From contig CM055265.1 of assembly GCA_029237695.1 (NCBI GenBank), positions 111,526,773 through 111,590,772 on the forward strand: 64,000 nucleotides of DNA, written 5' to 3'. The DNA comes from Conchocele bisecta (taxonomy: Eukaryota > Mollusca > Bivalvia > Lucinida > Thyasiridae). The position numbers were made by a program, and so were the translations under genes. Each line of letters starts with the position of its first letter. Within the stretch, counting starts at the first letter, position 1. Positions 23,840 through 38,800 of this stretch are shown one piece after another. Under the pieces are notes generated by a model. That model saw nothing but the letters and a program-made list of their open reading frames with translations, searched no databases and was not told where the DNA came from.

Positions 23840-24370
23840 TTTCGGCTGCAATGCTCTGAAATTTCTGTCAACGTTCAGCGTCATTTACGGAAGATACACC
23901 TGATTTTGAAATATTACACAGGCGAGATTTGTGTGTTGCTTTGTGCAAAAAATCGATAACACCCAGCCGTGTCAACTAACAGGTGTTTATTGTATGACAT
24001 CATTCAGCACGAGGCTGTAAACTGTGTGACCTTTAGGCTATGTTTTGAAATTGCTCTGATTGGTAAACACGCCTTTTGATGTGCCGCAGACGGCGCGTCA
24101 TGGGGCAATCAGTAATCCATTTCATGCTCAGGATAACTTAGACGGTCTCGTCGAGACGGTTCAAATGAGTGGTCACAACATAATTATACTTACATCGAGA
24201 AATAACAAAAATAAAAAAATATTTAATAAATTTTATATCCGTAGATGTGTATTCCGAAAGGAATGGGTTAAAAAAAAACACTGGATTATACGCAGATCTG
24301 TCGCCATATTTCGCCGATATTGATTTCGAAAATATTTTCCGTAAATGGTGTTGAAAAGAGATGATACATA
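23840..24370. repeat. Dispersed repeat, copy 2
   Basis: Direct relative of 17870-18620, including the palindrome at about 24146-24182. Confidence 0.75.
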
Positions 24371-24734
24371 CCACAATCAATAATTAACAATATTATACCA
24401 CTTTCGACAGCATTATGTTCGCAAATATAACACGATTTCTGGCAATAGTCTGTTACAAATTTAACACGATTTTGATATACAAATAGGCAAAATAAATCGG
24501 GAGCCAAGGCACAACCTTGTACTAACCGAGCACGTATTATAGTGAAGCGTGTACTACTGGGTTCACAGTGTAATTGAAGATACTAGAAAACGGTGAAATA
24601 CGGACCGGGGAATCACGGACATAGAGTCGGCAAATTACGGACATACATGTAGCAAACTATGATAGGGAAAATACAGACAAGGTACGAATAAAAAAAACAG
24701 TGCGGGGGAATAACTAAAAACGTTATTATAAAAT

Positions 24735-25546
24735 TTGCTTTAAAGTTTTTACAGACCTTATATCTCAACAATTGTCACTCCAATTTACTTCCAATACTTC
24801 CTTTTCATCATCCATATTTACATTCCATAGCCTGCCCATGTGGTCCACATGCCCAATGTCAAGGTCAAATGACTTTGAAATTTATGTTAATGTTTTTACA
24901 TACCTTATCTCCACAACACTTACTCCGATTTACTTCTAACATCCAATACTTCTTATTCATTATCCATATTTTCGTTCTATAGCCTGCCCATGTGGTCCAC
25001 ATGCCCAAGGTCAAATGACTTTGAAATTTGTGTTAAAGTTTTTACATACAGTCAAACCTGTCTTAAGCAGCCACCCAAGGGAAGTGACAAAACTGGCTGC
25101 TTAACAGAGGTGACCTCTTAATAGAGGGTTGTGTATTCAGGTACATTTCAGGTAAATTTTGAAAATTGAAATGAAGATAAAGATAACATAGACATGTATG
25201 TTAACATGATAATACAAATGTAATAAATAATATTAATGATAAATTTAGAAATTATAGTACCATATGATTAAATATCAATATAAATGTGTATCTTTATATT
25301 TATTTAATATTTTCAAAATTGAACCTGAACATGTAATGAGTGGATTTCTTAACAAGTAACAAATATTTAGTTGAATTATATCATTTAATGAAATAACAAT
25401 TCTATCAACAAATAAAAACACGAATGTTCACGTTTTTGTTATTTTACAGCCTACTGCAACTGCTAATCTGCAAGACTTATATTGTAGACAACTTATTGTA
25501 CTAGATAATAGGGCATAATCGGACATGGTGTGGAATAAGTTATGCG

Positions 25547-25600
<54 letters not shown>

Positions 25601-26460
25601 TCGGGTATTGGTCAAGTCGAATTTGGATTAATTTCCAGTCGTGTATGTAAATAATGCATAGGCGATATCAGCAAAAGCAGTCAATAAGTGCGACATTCGG
25701 CTCATATTCGACATATGAGGTCATTTGCTTAAATTATATTTGAGCCGGCTACACTCGGTCCTGGGCAATGCACACCAATTATATCAGCTATTCGTGTTTT
25801 GTCAATTTGGTAATTGGCAATGGGCTGTTCCTTTTTACAACATTTGTGTCGGTAACCTATAGAAATTACGAATCGACGGACAAGGGTTCAAGAACCCGGA
25901 TGCGATCGGCTGTTCTTTCAATAATGCGCCGACAGTTCGGGCAATACAATTTGCACCTGTGAAACATACCCTCTCAATATCGCCGACCCGGCGACGTGTT
26001 TGGTGTTTTAATTACCCGCATTGACTGCTGACATTGTTAATTCGCGCTTCGGTAACGACCACCGCAGGGTACATTGAAATCGGGATTAGCGGTGACCGTT
26101 TAATGAAATTGGATCACTGTTTGGGATGATAATTAATGACCGCTGGCCGCGTTAGACGAGTGACCGTTGAATGAAAGCGTTTTATATAGCAAAAATGCGC
26201 GGGGGGAATTTGAAGTGGCCGCTTAACGGCGGTGACCGCTGATTAAAGGTGACCGCCCGAGCAGGTTCGACTGTACATTGTATCTCCACAACACTTACTC
26301 CGATTTACTTCAAAATTCTTTATTATCATCCATATTTTCATTCTGTAGCCCAAGATCAAGGTCAAATGACATTAAAATTTGTGTTAAAGCTTTTACATAC
26401 CTTATATCTCCACAACCCTTAATTCAAACTTCAACTAAATACCGTACACTCCGAGACCAT
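24735..26460 (+). repeat. ~150-bp tandem repeats split by a transposon
   Basis: Units carrying CCACATGCCCAAGGTCAAAT, AATTTGTGTTAAAGTTTTTA and ATCTCCACAACACTTACTCC occur at 24735-25046 and continue after the inserted element at 26276-26460. The repeat was therefore one array before the pogo-like insertion. Confidence 0.8.
25049..26273. mobile_element. pogo/Tigger-like element in tandem repeat
   Basis: Ends CAGTCAAACCTGTC and GAGCAGGTTCGACTG are inverted and flanked by TA (25047-25048; 26274-26275). GCTTAA/TTAAGC and GTGACC words recur near both ends. It contains a run of 51 T at 25549-25599. No transposase frame was seen. Confidence 0.8.
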
Positions 26461-26783
26461 TAAATTATTATCTTTTTAAAACATTTACCGTGCCCATATC
26501 GGTCAGTGTCATACCATGAAAAATATTGCATGACGCCATTAATTATTACTTGTGTCACATGTATATATGGTTTATAAAGTATAACATACTTCACTATATA
26601 TATATATATGTAATTTGAGCATCATACGTATAAAAACACCATTATTTCGACTTGCCTTCAAACGCACATTTAGAAATACTACTACGTCATAACTCTTGCG
26701 TTGTGCAATGTAATGAAATGTAATTAGAGTTATGTGCTCAGAACAAAGTACATCCATACTATCCCATATAGTTATATCATATA

Positions 26784-27519
26784 CCGTAAAGATTCTAATA
26801 GACGCCCGGGCGTCTATTAGAATCACCACTGGCTCCGAAGTCCAGGGTGGGCGTTTAATAGAGGCAAGTGTTATTCAGCAAAGGGAAAATGATAAAAAAA
26901 ATATACGATGTTCTGCTATCTGAACAAAAACATAACTAAGGGACGTTACTCTCAAACGCCAGACTTGATTGTACTGTCTGTCAGTTTATAAACATTTGGG
27001 CTAAGACGTTTCGGCCCACTCTGGTCATTATGGTACAGTCGGTAGAAATGTTAAATTTAATGGTAATGTATATCAAGACAGCGTCAATCATTAATGCTGA
27101 TCAGATTTACGCCTACGGACGTTTCGTCAGCGTTTCGGATCTGTCGGGTTTGAGATGCTTTGAAAATGGCATCTCCGTAACCGTGTAAATTCTGATCACC
27201 CTGTGTCCGTGCAAATAGCTACTGCTGATGTCAGAGGAATTTACTGTGACACCGGAAACAGTCGAATATCGCTTCCGCTTTTGAAAGTGAAAGTAGCAAT
27301 TATGTTTTTTCCCCGATTTTAAAGGAAGTTGCTTTCGAAATAATGGAAAGAAAAAAAATCTAATTTGACAATTAGCTCCGATTTGGTTTCAAGTCGGTAC
27401 TGGGCGTTTATTAGAGGCACTAATTTCGTGAAAATCGGCCAAAATATGTGTCATTTTCAACGTAAAAAGTGGGGGGTGGGCGTCTATTAGAGCATGGGCG
27501 TCTATTAGAATCTTTACGG
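26784..27519. mobile_element. Short TA-flanked MITE (CCGTAAAGATTC ends)
   Basis: The inverted ends CCGTAAAGATTCTAATAGAC and its complement are flanked by TA (26782-26783; 27520-27521). The word GGGCGTTTATTAGAGGC or GGGCGTCTATTAGA recurs near both ends, and the left end is itself a palindrome around CGCCCGGGCG. Length is 736 bp. Confidence 0.85.
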
Positions 27520-27583
27520 TACTTATATTTTCTGCACATGTATTTGTATTCACACTTTATGGTATTACATTGTTGTGAACAGT

Positions 27584-28025
27584 AGCTCTTGCAATCTACT
27601 CCCGGACCGTCCGTAGGCATCTATTCTCATAGGAGTTAATTATGAAATATTTTCTAATCTTTTGAACTGAAATGAGTTGTAATATTATGAAAATAACATA
27701 TTCAAGTAATTATGACATAAATTTACATATGTAGATGACCTGATGATGTAAATTTAAGCAAGAATCAACAAGTGACCCAGTCAGTGGCAGCCAAGTTCAA
27801 CATGTAAAAGTTAAGATGGTGTCCATTTTCTAAAAGTTAAGATGGTGTCCATTGGTTTGTATTACTTTTATAACACTAATATTTTTTTCAAATGGAAAAC
27901 ATCTCAAATATGTCCCAATTAACTCCTAAAGTGCGAATCAGATCTGATTTGCTATTCTGCAAAGGAATCCTATGAGTGGAATCGTAACTACCTACAGACG
28001 GTACTGGAATAGATTGCAAGAATTA
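27584..28025. mobile_element. MITE with CTTGCAATCTACTCC ends, copy 1
   Basis: Inverted ends CTTGCAATCTACTCC/GGAATAGATTGCAAG. The body is shared with 57359-57926 (for example GAACTGAAATGAGTTGTAAT and CCTAAAGTGCGAATCAGAT). An internal 20-bp segment, AAAAGTTAAGATGGTGTCCA, is duplicated in this copy. Confidence 0.85.
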
Positions 28026-28231
28026 CTTTCAAAACTAGGTATTACATGCATGCATGAGTTAAGGCGAGTCTTTCGTCGCCTGGGGCAGAGATATGGTTTG
28101 TGGTGACGTCTCGTGAAATCTCACAGGATAAATCTTAATGTATTGTGCGACCGACGAGATTTTGGCGCATTCAATTTCCGCCATAGACACTATTACGTCT
28201 AAACAATGTACAAAACAATTCAATTGCGCCC

Positions 28232-29300
28232 GGGTCTGAATATTATGTAATTATACCCCCTGCAACGAGTTGTGGGGGGTATACTGGAGTCAGGTTGTCC
28301 GTCCGTTCGTCCGTCCGTCACTAAACTTAACATCAGAGAAATATTGTTATAACTTCTATTTCTTTCATCTAAAATGCTTAATATTTCACACATGCATTCC
28401 TGTAAGGCTCTACTACCATGCTGTGCCATATCCATGACCGTCCAACCCCCACTGATCCCAAGGTCAAGGTCAAATACTTAGTCTCTACAAAACTTAACAT
28501 CAGAGAAATATGTTGTAACTTCTATTTCCCTCATCTAAGATGCTTAATATTTCACACATGCATTCCTGTAAGGCTCTACTACCATGCTTTGCCAAATTCA
28601 CGACCGTCCAACTCCCGCTGATTCCAAGGTCAAGGTCAAATACTTGCTTTACAAAACTTAACATCAGAGAAATAAGTTATAACTGCTATTTCTTCATTGA
28701 AAATTCTTAATATTTCACTTGTGCATTCCTCTAAGGTTTTACTATCATGCTATGACAAACCTACGACCATCCAACCCCCGCTGATCCCAAGGTCAAGGTT
28801 TCATACTTAGTCTCTTTACAAAACTTAACATCAGAGAAATATGTTACTTTTATTTCCTTCATTGAAAATTCTTAATATTTCACTTGTGCATTCCTCTAAG
28901 GTTGTACTATCATGCTGTGACAAATCTACGACTGTCCAACCCCTGCTGATCCCAAGGTCAAGGTGACATACTTAGTCTCTTTACAAAACTTAACATCAGA
29001 GAAATATGTTATAACTTCTACTTCTTTCATCGAAAATTCTTAATATTTCATTCATGCATTCCTCTAAGGCTGTACTATCATGCTGTGACAAATCCCCGCT
29101 GATCTCGTGGTCAAGGTCACATACTTAGTCTCTTTACGAAACTTACCATCAGAGAAATTGGTTATAACTTCTATTTCCTTGCTCGGATTCACATTTCACA
29201 CACACATTGCTCCAATGGACCTCTACCACCATGTGACAAATTCATGTTCATGCCCATAGTCAAGGTCACAAGCCCACACACTTGGAATTTTGTTTACATG
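28232..29300 (+). repeat. Element with six ~165-bp tandem units
   Basis: It starts with TATACCCCCTGCAACGAG and a CCGTCCGTTCGTCCGTCCGTC leader-like stretch. AAACTTAACATCAGAGAAAT then recurs near 28323, 28489, 28654, 28819, 28984 and 29148. Each unit also has CCAAGGTCAAGGTCA. A truncated relative lies at about 38610-38680. G-rich sequence ends it at 29325-29342. Confidence 0.9.
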
Positions 29301-29803
29301 TTTAGGGGTACATGGGCCCACACGGGGGGAGGGGGGGGGGGGTATTCCGTAAGCCTCACTTACTGACCAATCTAGTTATGAAAGGTACTAAACTGGCATT
29401 CGCCACCATTGTGTGAAAATCCCACACAAAGTTGTCAATTCATACTTGCCTATACAACGTGTTACAGCGTGACAAAACCACTGCTTGGGGTGGGTTTTCG
29501 CCATAGAGTTTACAGTTAGTTGCTAATACATTAACATCAATAAACATTTCGAGTGTATACTGCACTAAAAACGTTTCACACTAACCTAAATTCTCTTTTT
29601 ATAATCAAACACATTCACTTCCTCATTATCAATAAATATTGAATCTTTGAAAATATTGAATCACGTGACACGCAGTTATTTGGTTGGCTAATGGGAAATG
29701 ACGTTAGTCTCCAGTAACCAACCAAACCACGGTGTGCACGTGATGGAAATGGAAATCACCTAGCACCTCTTGGAAGGCAATAATTCTTTATTTTCTGTTT
29801 TAG

Positions 29804-29872
29804 GTGTCATTAGCACCAGTGAATATATTCAGCCGTGGAGCAGAAGAAGAAAAGGCGGAGACAGCTCGTCTG
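29804..29872 (+). CDS. CCT2: CCT2 exon 2
   Basis: Codes residues 2-24, VSLAPVNIF...AETARL, the N-terminal strand and start of the equatorial domain. Acceptor TTTTAG, donor GTAAGT, phase 0 on both sides. Confidence 0.95.
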
Positions 29873-32800
29873 GTAAGTCTCATTAACCCTTTCACAACCA
29901 CAATTTTGTATAGTGGTATTGGCAAATAGTGTAGATCCTGATGAGCCGGCTCGTGACGAGCCGTCTCATCAGGATCTGCACTTTTGCAAGTAATTTTCAT
30001 ATTTATGAGAACAAAAACACCCCCTTTTCATAAATGGATTAGTCTGGAATGAAAATCAGTTTGTGACCATTGGATTGGTTGCAAAATTAACATATCCAAT
30101 TCCATGCCAAGTACTTAAGGGTGGTGAAATAGTTACCTAGTTCAACACTGACATCAGCCTGTATACAACATTGTTGTTGAATGGGTGTAAGAACCTAATA
30201 AATCAATCAACACTACATATCTCCAATTAGTGCATGTCCAATGAGTGGTGCACTATCCACGCAGTACATAAAATAAAAAAATGTTAACACAATTAATTTA
30301 GAATTTTTTCTTGTTTTCTCATCTGGTCGAACTGGTTCATAAAGCATGAATTGTCTGACTGTTTAAAATAGGCTAGTATAATTGCCCGACGTCTTTAAAA
30401 AAAAATTAAGTGGATATTGAATTAGCATTTTATATTGTATTGTTTCATAGCATACATGGTACTGGTACAATATTTCGCATATTTTCAAATACAGTTCAGT
30501 TGGGTATTAACAGTTGTGTTCATTATATTGCAGTCGTCATTTGTCGGTGCCATCGCTATTGGCGATTTGGTGAAAAGTACCTTGGGACCCAAAGGCATGG
30601 TGAGTAACATAGGATCTTACTTGAGTGATGATTTAATATATTTATTATCCCCTTGCCGATAGGCAAGAGGGGATATAGCGTTAGTCCATGTATGTACATG
30701 CGTACGTGCATACGCTAATAACACCTTTTATTTTTCAATAACTGATGAACCGCTCCACCGATTGTTGTCGCGCCCTCTTGCGGACAGCACAATATAGTCG
30801 GCACATTGGTGTACGTACGCACGTGCGTCCAGGTTAAAGTTTTTTATACCCTACCATGATAGTGGAGGGGGCATTTAGTGTTACCCTTATCCATCCGTCC
30901 ATCACCAACCATGTAACCCGTGAAACGTTTAAACCGTACTAGCTACCAACCTGAAACTTGGTATATAGCTTCCTTATGATGAGTAGATACGCATATTTTT
31001 TTCTGTTTTTGATTCAACCTCTGGGCCATGGATTATCTCCCCTTTTTCGACTTAGAATTTTCCAATTTTGACTTGTAACTCGTAAAACATCTAAGCCGTA
31101 ATACCTACAGACCTGAAACTTCTCTATGATGTAGCTTCTCTATGATGAGCAGATGCGCAAAGTTTATTTAAATTTTTGACTCAACCCCCGGATCATGGAT
31201 TATCTCCCCATTTTGGCCCCGTGCAGGCACCGGGGCGGGATCAACTGATCCTGAGAATAGTGCTGCAGTAGCCATTGCTTGTCGTAAAAGGCGACTAAAC
31301 TGGCTTAACGATTGGGTTCATACTTTCCGGAACCCACTATACCGGATTTGGCCCTCATGTACATTTTTGGCTTTCTTGTATGTGAGAGTTGAGTCGGGCT
31401 ATGCCCCATATATAAAAGTAAGATTAGCGCTAATCCTATTACTTTTAGGGGATGGGATAAATGATGCTGGTGTGGCGATGGCCTGGCACCAGATCAGGTT
31501 GTTCTAATTTCAGGACTGAATATATATTTTGATTGTAAATATTGAGTTCTGAAGTTGGGATTTACCCCCCTTGGACAGGTGGATATGGGACTCGACCCCG
31601 TTGACCCGTCTGCGTGTAGACTCCCTGAGGCTATGGGCCGTTAAGCACCATTCCATTCCATTCCATTGTACCTCTATGTCAGAAAAGCGGACGTTAAACC
31701 CTATTCACTCACTCACTCACTCCCCCTTTTGTACATAGAATTTTGCATTGTTTACCATCAAAGCAGTATGTGGGGCATCCGTGTTCTATTAACACATTTT
31801 CTAATTTTGGTTAAAGTTTTACGGTATACTATCAAAGCCTCGGAGGGCTCGACATGCAGGCAGCGGCCATCTAGTGACACTATTGAGCCACAATGTGTGT
31901 CTAGGGATCAAGGTGCATGATCCGTGGTAACAACAACAACAATTACTGAAACTTTAAACTGAGGTCCTATCTATGTGGCGTTGACTGGAGAAATCAGTGG
32001 GTCTTATGTGTTTGCAACCAGTGCAGATCCAGGTCATGGTCTGAGCAGGATCTGCACTGTTTACTATTTCATCAATGAAACCTACATCATGCTTCTAACA
32101 AGCAATATATGTCGTTATCAGGCTACAGAAGTGTGCTATTTAATCAGGTAACAAATCCCATAAGCCCCATTTCTCCAGTCACAGCCACATATATGACCTT
32201 TTACCGTATTCACCTTCTCATTGTTCGCTTCCCCTATGTTGCTGTGCAGGACAAGATCCTACAGAGTATGGGGCGAGGTGAGGGCATCCAGGTGACCAAT
32301 GATGGCGCCACCATACTCCGCTCCATCGGTGTCGACAACCCCGCGGCCAAGGTTCTTGTCAGTAAGTGATCAATCGTCGTACATGTCACTGGAGAGGTTA
32401 ATAGAAACAATAGCATTTGAGTGATTCTGCTGAGAAAATGTGCATTACGACGTTTGCAACCTGGAGCCCGTTTCACTAAACTTTGTACAACTAAAATATT
32501 TGTAAGTGCAAATTTAGGATCGTCTGGAATTTCAATTGATAGATTTACATTTATTGAGCATAGACTGCATATGCTGCATATTGTTTTTGCATTGTTTATA
32601 TATCCGTAAAATGTGTGCAGGTTTTGTAAAACAGACAGTAATGACGTTTGTAACCTGCCAAGTCCAAGCTCCACCCGTGCAGTTCAGTCTTGAGCAGGGC
32701 CAACACTTTTTTGCTGTTCTGTCACTGAAGTATGCTTACTGCCACCATCAAAACTATTGCATCCTATTACGATTTTGGGAATGAGCGTGATGACCTGAAT

Positions 32801-35800
32801 CGGCAATTTTTGCTCATGTCATAACGTCATAATTGGCCCAATTGTGGATAGTCTAGCTCGTGATTTGTAATCAGATTATCATAGGGGTGAAGGGGTTCAT
32901 ATTTTCTTGTTTTGGCTGAGAAAGTGACCTTAAAGGTACATGCCCACGCAGCAGGTTACACTGTACTACTACTTTTCATTTTCTGTCATGCCTTATATGA
33001 GCCATTTGTCTACCCACTAACGAGTTATTTTTAATTACGGTGCGTGTTAAATCGCATTTTATATGCCGCGACTAGAAAGGGTATTTTCCGACCTAGTGCT
33101 ATTTTTACCAATACGCGTTACGTGACATGGTCAATCACATCTTTGACATGCGCAGTGAAGTATCGGAAGTTGAGAAGAAAAATCTCTATTCGAGTCCAAA
33201 TCTAAATCTCCACGTAACTCTTTTCCATTTGGTGATCTAGTCGCCAATATTAACCACTCTCTCTCTGTACTGCCTGTCCCTCAGACATTTCGCCTTTTTT
33301 TTTGGCCGACGCCGTTTCATACAATTTTCGTCCTGGACGTTTCGACATGTTGATATTCTTGTTTACATATTGGGAAGCCTACTGGCGCGCGTAGTATACT
33401 GCGCATGCGCACCGCAAGCCGTGATGTGAAAGTCGTCGTCCCCGCACATTATCAAAATAGACTGTTACCGCCGCGCGTCGCTAACAGTAAATTGATAATT
33501 AATAAATGATTATATTTGTATAGCGGGCACTCGTAATATTTAGAACTGGTGGAATAGTGACATAATTATACACTTATTTAATTCCTATAAAGAACATTTT
33601 GTGCCTACTGCGTGGGCATGTACCTTTAATGCGTATGCAACCAGCGTAGCACCAGATCAGCATGCGCATCCACGCAGTCTGATCTGGGCCTGCACTGTTT
33701 GCCCTTCACAAAGTCTTTCTGTGTCGCAGTGTCCGAGACTAACCAAAATTATCACTTCCCCAAGCGATCAATTTGTGCTACTTCGGGCGAGTGACCGTTG
33801 TAAACCACAAACAGTACGCTCAGTTTACCCTAGCCAAACTTGACTTTAACTCTCCATTGGCGAGTGAGCGAGTGTTATTTTGCACTCTGTAAAAAAATAA
33901 CCACAATCATGTAAGCATGCACCAGGACGAAGATCTACATTTATTGCCGATGGTTGTAAGATTCCTTTTCTAAGCCGGCGGCCTTTGTATCTGCAGATAT
34001 ATCCAAAGTTCAGGATGATGAAGTGGGTGATGGTACTACATCAGTCGTTGTTCTCGCCTGTGAATTGCTGCGCGTAAGTATACGTGTCCTGTTTATTCAA
34101 CTATCATTATGCCCCCTATGCGATAAGAGTTTCTCCAGTTACGAGTCCAGTATGCCACGGGGGCATATCCGTGCTTTACAAACATAATGTCTAGTTATAG
34201 TCCCGGTTTACAATGTATGCTGAGCGGTATATAGTTTTCACCTTTCTGTCCGGTTGTCCGTCCGTCCGTAACACATAAACTTAACATTTCTATAATTGCA
34301 TTAATGTTTTTTGTTTGCTGGTCCAGGATGGCAGACTGGGGTATCTGTGAGTCCCTGCTTTAGTTTTGAAATTGATTCAATGTTGTCTTGAGCACATAGC
34401 CTATATTCTTACGAAATCTGTAAACTTGTAAAATATGAAATCTGTAAACTTGTAAAATATCGTACTAAATCATCACTCATGTCAGACCCTCTATATAATT
34501 ATATACAATAGCCACTCTCTTGGAGAATGCTATATTGGAGTATGTGATGCCATGGGTCCGTAAAACATAAACACTTGCAGGGATTCCGCTGGGGAAAATC
34601 CAAAAATCGCCACTTCAAAAAAAATAAAACAATTGGCGATAAAAAATTACAATTTTCGAGAAAATAAATCCAACAAAAATAAAAACAAATTATTATTATT
34701 ATTTATTTTTTTTCCGAAAATTGTATTTTTTTATCACCAATTGTTTATTTTTATCGCCAATTGCGAAAGTGGCTGGCGATCGCCAGCGGAATCCCTGCAC
34801 TTGTTACTTGGCTTGTAAATTGAATGGGTTGCCACCTCTGATTTCTCGTGTTTCCATTTGCAGGAAGCAGAGGCGCTAGTATCCAAAAGAATACATCCCC
34901 AGACCATTATCAATGGCTGGAGGAAGGCTACAGACGAGGCGAGAAGGGCACTATCAGAATTTGCCAGAGATCACGGGTATGGTGATGGTCTATTGGCCTT
35001 GTGTAAACCTGATTACGGCATTTGTGGCCACCGAGCTCCAGATAAGCTTTGTGTCTATAAAGAGTATTGCACCCCCTGATCTCAAATTTAAACATTCATT
35101 CATTTGCGTATATTACTTAATCGCTTATTTATACTGTAATACAGTTGGAAATTTACTTAGTTGAGCTGCAAAAAGCAAAGGGTTTGCTTTTTGCAGGTCA
35201 ACTATAAAAGTAAATTTTCAACTTTATTACAGTATTTCCACTCCTCATTTTGAAAGTCGATGCGTATTTTCACATTGATGTGAGTGTTTTGTATTCTCAC
35301 TGTTGATAATCCATGCATATTCTGCTAAGATAAGTGTGTAAAATACGCCAATACACACCTGATCTGGAGCTCTGTGGCCAGTCTTTCTGCTGCTGTACTG
35401 GCATACTGGCATACTGGCGCAGCCTGACACTGATATATACTGCTTCTTGGAAGCATCTGGTCCACATAGTTAAATTCGACTTCATGGTCGATAAGTGTAT
35501 TGTTACTGCACTGTCGGTGGGCATGAAGTAATGTATAGGAATGCGTAACAAACTACATGAGACAATATTTTAAGTTAATCCTGGCCTTAAATGACCTTAG
35601 CTGTTGATAGACCGTTGAACACCAACAAACAAACAAACAAATATAAGTTGATGCCCGTTTTCTCTGGTTTCTGGGAATAATATGGAAATATCCACAAATT
35701 GTTGCAATGAAGACAATATTGATTATTTCTGGATATTCAAACTTCTGATTTTCTAGCAGACTCCTGAAGACTAATAAAAATCAAAAAGATAGAAGCATTA

Positions 35801-38800
35801 CAGGTGTTTCATTGACTGAATGACGAACAGTGCAGACCCCGATCAGACAGTACAGACTGATCTGTGACTACACATGATCGCAAGGTTCATACACCCCATG
35901 TCTCCAGTCAAACCACAGATAAGAAATGTTCTTTACAGGAGCGACGAGGCGAAGTTTAAGCAGGATCTGATGAACATTGCACGGACGACCATCAGCTCCA
36001 AAATCCTCACACAGTACAAGGATCAGTTCGCTGAGTTGGCCGTGAATGCCGTTCTCCGCTTGAAGGTAACACTGACCACTTACTCCGGGTTTAGTCTGAT
36101 GTAGGATATATTACCTTAATTGTTACCCCGTTGCTGCCTGCCAGTCGTAAGTGAACCCCCATTTGTGGCTGTCACCGTTGAAATGCGGCTTATCGGTTTT
36201 GCGACCAGTGTACATCCAGATCAGCCTGTGCATCCGCAGTCTGATCAGGATCTGCACTGTTCACCATTCCATCAGTGAAACAGCCGTCCAACTTACAGCA
36301 AGTCATATATATTGCTATTTGATCATGGGCTACTGTAGTCGCAAATCCTATAAGCCCCATTTCTCCAGGCACTGACACAGATATGTACGTCCATTCTCTC
36401 GAGTTACATCAAGTTACAAACACCAGGGGCCGGTTTCATTAAACTTTATGCGACTAAAATGTGTGTAAGTGCAAAATTATGTTAGTCTGTAAATTTCACA
36501 TTCACAATCTTTTCTTGTAAACAATTATTGGATTTACATTTATTGAGCATAGGCTGCCTATGCTCAATAAATGTAAATCCATCAATTGAATTCTCCAGAC
36601 GATCCTAAATTTGCACTTACAGACATTTTAGTCGTACAAAGTTTAGTAAACTGCCCCCATATGAATATCTCGCTGCCGCAATCTGTTCAGAATAAATAAT
36701 ATGACAAGAATGCACATTTGAGCTAGTAATTTCAGCACTGATTTAGTGATTGCCGTTGCTTCCACATACATGTTGACTGATTCTACCAAGTTGCCTATCT
36801 AAATATGATACCAGTAAAATTATGACTGAGATTTTTAGATAACTGATAAATTCTACATATTTTTTTATGGTATTTAGGGAAGTGGTAATCTGGACGCCAT
36901 CCAAATCATCAAGAAACTGGGAAGTGGTCTACAGGATTCATATTTGGACGAAGGTAAGCTACACATGTCGATTTCTGCGTGTTTATGTCCTGGTACGGAT
37001 CTATATAGTAACTCAGGAGAGTAGATATGTATCTGTGTCCGGTTTGCTCAGTCAGTAGAGCGACCGCCTTGTAAGCAGGAGGAGCCGGGTTCCAGTCCCG
37101 GGTCGGGTGCATATTTTCTCTTCCTCTTATGAAACAATGAAATTAATTTTTTGGTTGGATGGTAAGATTAGAACACCCGACACCAGATGAGAATTCTGTA
37201 AATTTGTGATTACCCCAGAGCTCCAGATGAGGTGCGTATTTGCGTAAATACCCAATTAAAATTGCCAAAACCACAATTGAAATCAGAAGTAGTGAGTAGC
37301 AAAAAGCAATGAAAAATGTGTGGTATCTTTATCATGCTACAGAAAACTATAAACAGACCACAAATATAGCATATTTTCTTATTTTTCCATGAAAACGCAT
37401 CTTGGTATTTCATTAGAATGGTATTTCATTAAATTGTCTCTTAAGAAAAAAATATACATTGAATTTGAAAATCGGGGGCATAATAATCCTTAGATTCAAA
37501 GACTATCTGGAGCGCCACCCTCCATATGCAGTATGCATACTGGTTACCTATCTATATATGTCCTTGTGGGCGAACAGACATTAATCGCCTTGCAACCGAT
37601 AAATTGGACTGGTGGCTTGGGTTCAAATACCGCTTGAACCAATGGTCACTTGATTGATGACCAAAAAAAACATATGTTGGCTATATGGTGCAGTGCTCCA
37701 GATAAGGAATTAGTAATGAATATTTTCACTCCATCATTTCTTGAGCAATTGGGTATTTCAAAATTGTAATTGGGTAAAATAAAATCACACTACTGTTTAC
37801 ACAGCAACAGGCAGCAATTATTGAATAATTTGCTTCGAAATGAAAACATGTCTTGGCATTTCATTAGAATTGTCTCCTTGGAGACAATTCTTGGAGACAA
37901 TTCAAATGAAATACCAAGATGTGTTTTCATAGAAAATAAGAAAAATATGCTATATTTGTGGTGTGCTTATTGTTATCTGCAGCATGATAAAGGTACCATA
38001 CAATTTGTATTGCTTTTTGATACTCGCTACTTTTGATTTCAATTGGGTTTTTGGCAATTTTAATTGGGTATTTAAGCAAATACGCAGCTTATCTAGAGCT
38101 CTGATGGTGAATTGTTTTGATGCTTTCCCAACCATTTTTACACGTTAATAGCTATTTTCCCCATTGTTTCTAGGGTTTCTGCTGGACAAGAAGATCGGTG
38201 TGAATCAACCTAAACGTCTGGAGAACGCCAAGGTCATGGTGGCGAACACCGGCATGGACACAGACAAGATCAAGGTCCGTCACATGATCTGTTGCCAAAT
38301 TATCCCCTCGCCGATAGGCAAGAGTGGATATAGCGTTAGTCCATGTACGTGCATGTGTTAGTGACACCTTTCATTTGTCAATAACTTATGAACCACTTCA
38401 TGGATTTTGATAATATTTGGCCACAATGTGTGTCGTGGGATGGTGCTTTATTTTACACACGACCCATGTCTGACTGCCCTTGGTCACTGAGGACCTTGTT
38501 TGTTAGGCAAACAATTTTTTGTTGTTTTTTTTTTATCAAAGCTGCCAGCGAGGGGATTAGTTTAGTGATAAGGATGTCCTTGTTGAAGCTGGCTTGAGCT
38601 ATCAACCCGCAAAAGTTGTAGCTGGGTATACTGGAGCCAGATTGTCCATCTGTCACAAAACTTAACCTCTTTAGCTTTTTGCTTTCATAGAACATCTTGA
38701 TACATGCAAGGGATGGGCTGTGGCTCAGGTGTAGTACATGAATACTGAATGTTGTAAATTTAAAACCTACCCTAGGTAATGGTTAAAGTGTGGTCCTGTC

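Noticed and set aside
37035..37111. Functional tRNA-Thr (TGT) gene
   Set aside because: Anticodon stem is mismatched and the acceptor stem is mostly wobble pairs; better explained as a SINE head.
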